In this document: piece by piece, positions 6,425-9,053 of the stretch
How positions within the stretch are numbered: position 1 is the first letter of the stretch
How the letters are laid out: the number at the start of each line of letters is the position of its first letter
From: Deltaproteobacteria bacterium
GTDB lineage: Bacteria; Desulfobacterota; GWC2-55-46; JADFVP01
Direction: 5' to 3'
NCBI GenBank assembly: GCA_024275855.1
Contig: JAJRYL010000152.1
Location: 1 to 9,053, forward strand
Length of the DNA stretch: 9,053 nt
The notes under the pieces: model-generated
The model's database searches: none
What the model was told of the DNA's origin: nothing
What the model saw: the letters and a program-made list of their open reading frames with translations, nothing else
Program-made: the position numbers and the translations under genes

Positions 6425-6946
6425 TTAATCGATCCTTACCCTGCCGCTTGCCGCGGTAACAACTATCTTGTACTTCTCTACGAGCGCAGTGTCTTCAATG
6501 CAGACCGTACCGCCATCCGAAGAGCCGTTTGGGTTAAACCTTATATTGAGGTTGGCGGTGCCGTTGCAGGTTGTGCCGGTATGCCACTCTACCTCCGCGT
6601 ACAGAGGAACCCAGGGTGAGGTACCTGTCCAGACGGTAGAACCGCTCGAACTGTTGCCCTCCGCTATCCTGAACTGTTTATTAACAACATCAAGCTCCAG
6701 GCGCGTCTCAAGGTTCTTTGTAACCGCCGTTGCGCGGGCGAGCTTAAGTTTGCTCGACAGACCTATTGCCGTATCCCTATACTTGAGGTTTGCCGACCAG
6801 GTGAGGTACGAAGGCAGGGCGATAGCCGACACAGTAGCTATAATACCCATAACGACAAGCAGCTCTATAAGGGAAAACCCCTTTGTGCCGATAGAGCCGT
6901 CTCCGGTGGTAACCCTGTGCTTAGCGTATGTCGATAGTAAGCTCAT
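6425..6946 (-). CDS. FimT/GspH-type minor pseudopilin
   Basis: This is a type IV pilin-like protein, probably a minor pilin that helps start pilus assembly (FimT/FimU/GspH group). Seen: the prepilin site KG|FSLIELLVV, with G23 before the cut, F24 as the first mature residue and Glu at mature position 5, followed by a hydrophobic helix to about residue 46. The rest (47-173) is a GspH-like globular domain. It has two cysteines (TTCNG and GTVCIED) that may form a disulfide, and the typical C-terminus YKIVVTAASGRVRID. The frame is open to 7009. I prefer ATG 6946 because GGAGG lies at 6959-6963, although the 12-base gap is long; this gives a 22-residue segment before the G. The start overlaps the upstream lipoprotein gene by 26 bases, implying coupled translation. 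It is the last gene of the pilus cluster. Confidence 0.85.
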   Translation of the reverse strand: MSLLSTYAKHRVTTGDGSIGTKGFSLIELLVVMGIIATVSAIALPSYLTWSANLKYRDTAIGLSSKLKLARATAVTKNLETRLELDVVNKQFRIAEGNSSSGSTVWTGTSPWVPLYAEVEWHTGTTCNGTANLNIRFNPNGSSDGGTVCIEDTALVEKYKIVVTAASGRVRID

Positions 6947-7862
6947 ACTTCTGATATGCCTCCGCCCCTTCGGGGTCTGTTGCAACCAACTCGATTTCAT
7001 GCGTTCCAACGCCCATTATTCCTATCGTCCATAAAACAAGCCCGTCTTCCGACACCGTCATACCGTCGGGGCCGGTTTCCAGACGGTAGGTCAACTCGTC
7101 CCCGTCCGGGTCCACCGCTTGCGCCTGATACCGGTACAGCTTCGCCTTAAACGATAAAGAGGGCAGCGAGGTAAATCTTGGCGGGCCGTTAGGTACGGTT
7201 ACCGGCAACGGGGCATATACGACACCCTCTCCCTCTTCATCATACGGAACCACCTCAACCGATATTTCGTCTCCCCTTTGAAACTGATGCCCCTCAAGCC
7301 AGTTGCTATGCACCGTTACAACCTCTGCCCCGTTTACAAACCAACTTGAGTTGTAACCGATGCTGTCGCCGTCCGCGTCCCTTGCCTCTACCTGTACGGA
7401 GACGTTAACACCGGCGTAGATATCGACCGGAGCGAGGCTTACTCTGCGTATCTCAGGTACCGAGTTATTCACCTCGGTACTCGCGGAAAGCACTTCGGTG
7501 CCGACAATAACCGTTACCGATACCTGCTGCCCTTTTTTAAAGTAAGCGCTTGCAAGGCTCTCCGTACCGACCCCGTCAACGGACGAACCGTCTACCCGCC
7601 ACGAATAGTTCAACTCATCGGACCCGACCGAACCAGAGACAACGGCCTTTATATCATGCTGCACCGTTGGCTCGTCCGGCACAAGAGTCAGCGAAACCGA
7701 GCCCCCGGTTTCAGCCGGCAATGTTGCCGATGTTTTCGAAACGGCGCCGGAGGGCAATTCATCCTCTTTATCCGCGCACGATACCAGCGTAAGCAGCAGA
7801 AAAAGAGAGAGCAGAGGCAGGTATAACCTGATGTACGGATTACTCTTCACTATTTTTAACAC
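6921..7862 (-). CDS. Secreted lipoprotein with Ig/cadherin-like domains, pilus-cluster associated
   Basis: I do not recognise a named family. The 313-residue protein begins with a basic segment and hydrophobic core ending in the lipobox LVSC (C29). The next residues are Ala then Asp, so outer-membrane sorting is likely by the E. coli rule. Beyond a short linker are three beta-rich stretches. The first is about 55-130 (YSWRVDGSSVDG). The second is about 137-223 (EARDADGDS, SSWFVNGAEV). The third is about 225-313 with AVDPDGDELTYRLETGPDGMTV and HEIELVATDPEGAEA, which resembles He_PIG/cadherin-like domains that may bind calcium through their DxDGD loops. The start at 7862 is GTG. An alternative GTG at 7850 has GGGGTG nine bases upstream and may be better; the lipobox is unaffected. 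It lies 11 bases after the small secreted protein gene and overlaps the pseudopilin gene. It may be a pilus-associated surface or scaffold protein. Confidence 0.82.
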   Translation of the reverse strand: MLKIVKSNPYIRLYLPLLSLFLLLTLVSCADKEDELPSGAVSKTSATLPAETGGSVSLTLVPDEPTVQHDIKAVVSGSVGSDELNYSWRVDGSSVDGVGTESLASAYFKKGQQVSVTVIVGTEVLSASTEVNNSVPEIRRVSLAPVDIYAGVNVSVQVEARDADGDSIGYNSSWFVNGAEVVTVHSNWLEGHQFQRGDEISVEVVPYDEEGEGVVYAPLPVTVPNGPPRFTSLPSLSFKAKLYRYQAQAVDPDGDELTYRLETGPDGMTVSEDGLVLWTIGIMGVGTHEIELVATDPEGAEAYQKYELTIDIR

Positions 7863-7873
7863 CCCGTATCATA

Positions 7874-8245
7874 TCAGAAGGTTTGAATAAACGGATACTT
7901 CCCCATATCCTTCTCAGCAATAAAACCGGGCAGCAGATAGATAACCTCGGCATCCACACTCGAATCATCATTGATGGTGCCTTCGGCATATATCCACTTA
8001 TGGCCTTTTAGCGAGTGGGCGCTGATCTCTTTGCCCTTGTCGTTATAGAACTTTGTCTCGTCGGTAATCTTCACGCTTATCTCTTCGTTAACTACAAGAG
8101 TGCTTCCGTTATCGATACCGACATAACCGAGAATAAACTTATAGGAATCCGAGTCCGCACCGGCAAAAGACGCAACCGAGAGCGGCAATAGTACTGACAG
8201 AGCTATTACACCTATCTTACCTCTTAAATATCTCATATACCTCAT
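7874..8245 (-). CDS. Small secreted protein encoded directly after pilY1
   Basis: The function is unknown. The 123-residue product starts with a signal peptide: basic MRYMRYLRGK, a hydrophobic core and a likely cut after AGA at residue 30. The roughly 93-residue mature part contains GYVGIDNGSTLVVNEEISVKI, then TDETKFYND and AEGTINDDSSVDAEVIYL. This small beta-barrel pattern is reminiscent of DUF5666-type domains, but I am not certain. There is no cysteine, so it should be a soluble periplasmic or exported protein. The frame is open to 8263 from a TTG, but ATG 8245 is clearly better. GAGGTG (8251-8256) lies five bases upstream, and the ATG overlaps the pilY1 stop by one base (TAATG), a sign of translational coupling. 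Such tight coupling suggests it works with PilY1. Confidence 0.83.
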   Translation of the reverse strand: MRYMRYLRGKIGVIALSVLLPLSVASFAGADSDSYKFILGYVGIDNGSTLVVNEEISVKITDETKFYNDKGKEISAHSLKGHKWIYAEGTINDDSSVDAEVIYLLPGFIAEKDMGKYPFIQTF

Positions 8246-9053
8246 TAGCGCACCTCTCTCCAATATGTTGGTATGCTTCCGCCTACATCGCTTACCGTTG
8301 GTGTTACCATAGCGCCTCCGACACCTATAAGCGCCGAGATACCGGACGGATTTATAACCATGACTATTCCAGACGGTATGCCGGTGCCGAGTATAGTAGA
8401 GCGGTCCGATGCGGCGATTACCGGAGTAGTTACCCCGCCGGAAACCGTATCGTTTGTCGAGTCGTAGTTATAGACGGCGGCGGCGTCAAGGTATCCGAGC
8501 GAGTACAGACGCGACGTTCCGCGCGTTGCCGTATCGCAGACATTTGCCGATACTGTAGCGTCCGGCTCGTATGTAGTGTAGTAGGCTACCTTGTTAATAA
8601 CAGCCGACTGCGCCAAGACCTTCTCTCCCTGATTGGTGGAAAGTTTTACGTACCATCCGTCGGTAGTGGCTACGTTTACCGAGTTAACGCTTGTTGCCGA
8701 CGAGAGGTCGCCCTCAGCCTTGGCAACGCTCTGTCCGGTATCTTTAACGGCGTATATTCTATCCACCACGCTCATTGCCGTCGGATGCGCCCTGTCTCCC
8801 GTACCGAAAAAGAGCATCTCGTAACCTATCTCAAGCGTTACGGCCGGACGGAAGAAGATCTTCCTGCCCGTGCTCAGATCCGCTCCGGGGTTGGAGGCAA
8901 AGAGGTGCCTTAATCCCCAGGAGGCGGTATAAGGGCTCGATACGTCGAAGCGCCACATATTGCCCCCTGTATCTCCGACATATACCCTGTCCGCGTAACC
9001 GTTGGAATCTATATCCATAACGGACAGATCCGAAGCTATGGAGTGCGTAAGAG
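8245..9053 (-). CDS. pilY1: PilY1/PilC-type type IV pilus tip protein, C-terminal part (5' end cut by window)
   Basis: PilY1 is the large calcium-binding protein at the pilus tip or outer membrane that promotes pilus extension, adhesion and surface sensing. About 268 residues are visible, starting inside the conserved beta-propeller. The calcium loop DIDSNGYADRVYVGD (D-x-D-x-N-x-x-x-D) and the PilY1 signature VGDTGGNMWRFD occur at once, followed by FGTGDR and the propeller blades. Near the window edge the frame continues without a stop through LTHSIASDLSV, so the Met at 9018 is internal and the gene extends to the right. Full-length relatives are usually about 1000 residues or more. The C-terminal ~60 residues (SGIVMVINPSGISALIGVGG...PTYWREVR) match the usual end of the family. 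It is the first visible gene of the pilus cluster, and its stop overlaps the next start. Confidence 0.93.
   Translation of the reverse strand, partial: LTHSIASDLSVMDIDSNGYADRVYVGDTGGNMWRFDVSSPYTASWGLRHLFASNPGADLSTGRKIFFRPAVTLEIGYEMLFFGTGDRAHPTAMSVVDRIYAVKDTGQSVAKAEGDLSSATSVNSVNVATTDGWYVKLSTNQGEKVLAQSAVINKVAYYTTYEPDATVSANVCDTATRGTSRLYSLGYLDAAAVYNYDSTNDTVSGGVTTPVIAASDRSTILGTGIPSGIVMVINPSGISALIGVGGAMVTPTVSDVGGSIPTYWREVR

Noticed and set aside
6384..6428. C-terminal extension of the DUF2569-type protein by reading past its TAA
   Set aside because: The extension would be translated from the terminator hairpin, and no recoding signal is visible; the duplication itself is reported as a finding.
6468..7034. 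Open frame of 188 codons on the plus strand opposite the pseudopilin and lipoprotein end
   Set aside because: It is a shadow frame of two recognisable genes, with no domain resemblance and no promoter or ribosome binding site noted.

Overview
The window reads as a chromosomal segment of a Gram-negative, diderm bacterium. Evidence for this is a lipopolysaccharide-heptose enzyme, an outer-membrane-type lipoprotein and the type IV pilus factor PilY1. Several proteins look deltaproteobacterial or Nitrospirota-like, but nothing here fixes the lineage. There are nine genes whose presence is clear or well supported, plus one convincing 33-residue small protein. No RNA genes, insertion sequences, CRISPR arrays or phage genes were seen.

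Left part (1-2522): ftsY (SRP receptor) runs leftward. Across a 291-base divergent gap, a ComF-type phosphoribosyltransferase and a stand-alone heptose-1-phosphate nucleotidylyltransferase (RfaE2/HldE C-domain type) run rightward as a pair.

Middle (2523-5510): a short gene for a tail-anchored-looking 33-residue membrane peptide converges on glnA, and one bidirectional terminator serves both. glnB (PII) and glnA (glutamine synthetase type I) both run leftward, with glnB first. Together they form a nitrogen-assimilation module. PII keeps the uridylylation tyrosine Y51 and GlnA keeps the adenylylation tyrosine Y398, so the classical GlnD/GlnE covalent cascade is expected. The roughly 590 bases upstream of glnB hold no convincing gene. 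They do hold a good sigma70-type promoter, a sigma54-type -24/-12 element, a leader hairpin and a cluster of ATCAGAT inverted repeats.

Right part (5511-9053): a rightward gene encodes a zinc-ribbon protein with an acidic linker and a DUF2569-like membrane domain. Its 3' end is duplicated in a 42-base tandem repeat, followed by a strong bidirectional terminator. Converging on it from the right is the tail of a type IV pilus operon: the PilY1 C-terminal region (cut by the window edge), a small secreted protein, an Ig/cadherin-like lipoprotein and a FimT/GspH-type pseudopilin. Overlaps and tight spacing mean these four are probably translated from one message.

The most interesting items are the unknown accessory proteins between PilY1 and the pseudopilin, the 33-residue membrane protein beside glnA, the layered regulatory region of glnB, and the in-frame tandem duplication that spans a stop codon. 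I see no clearly new multi-gene system. Promoter and operator calls come from consensus matching by eye.
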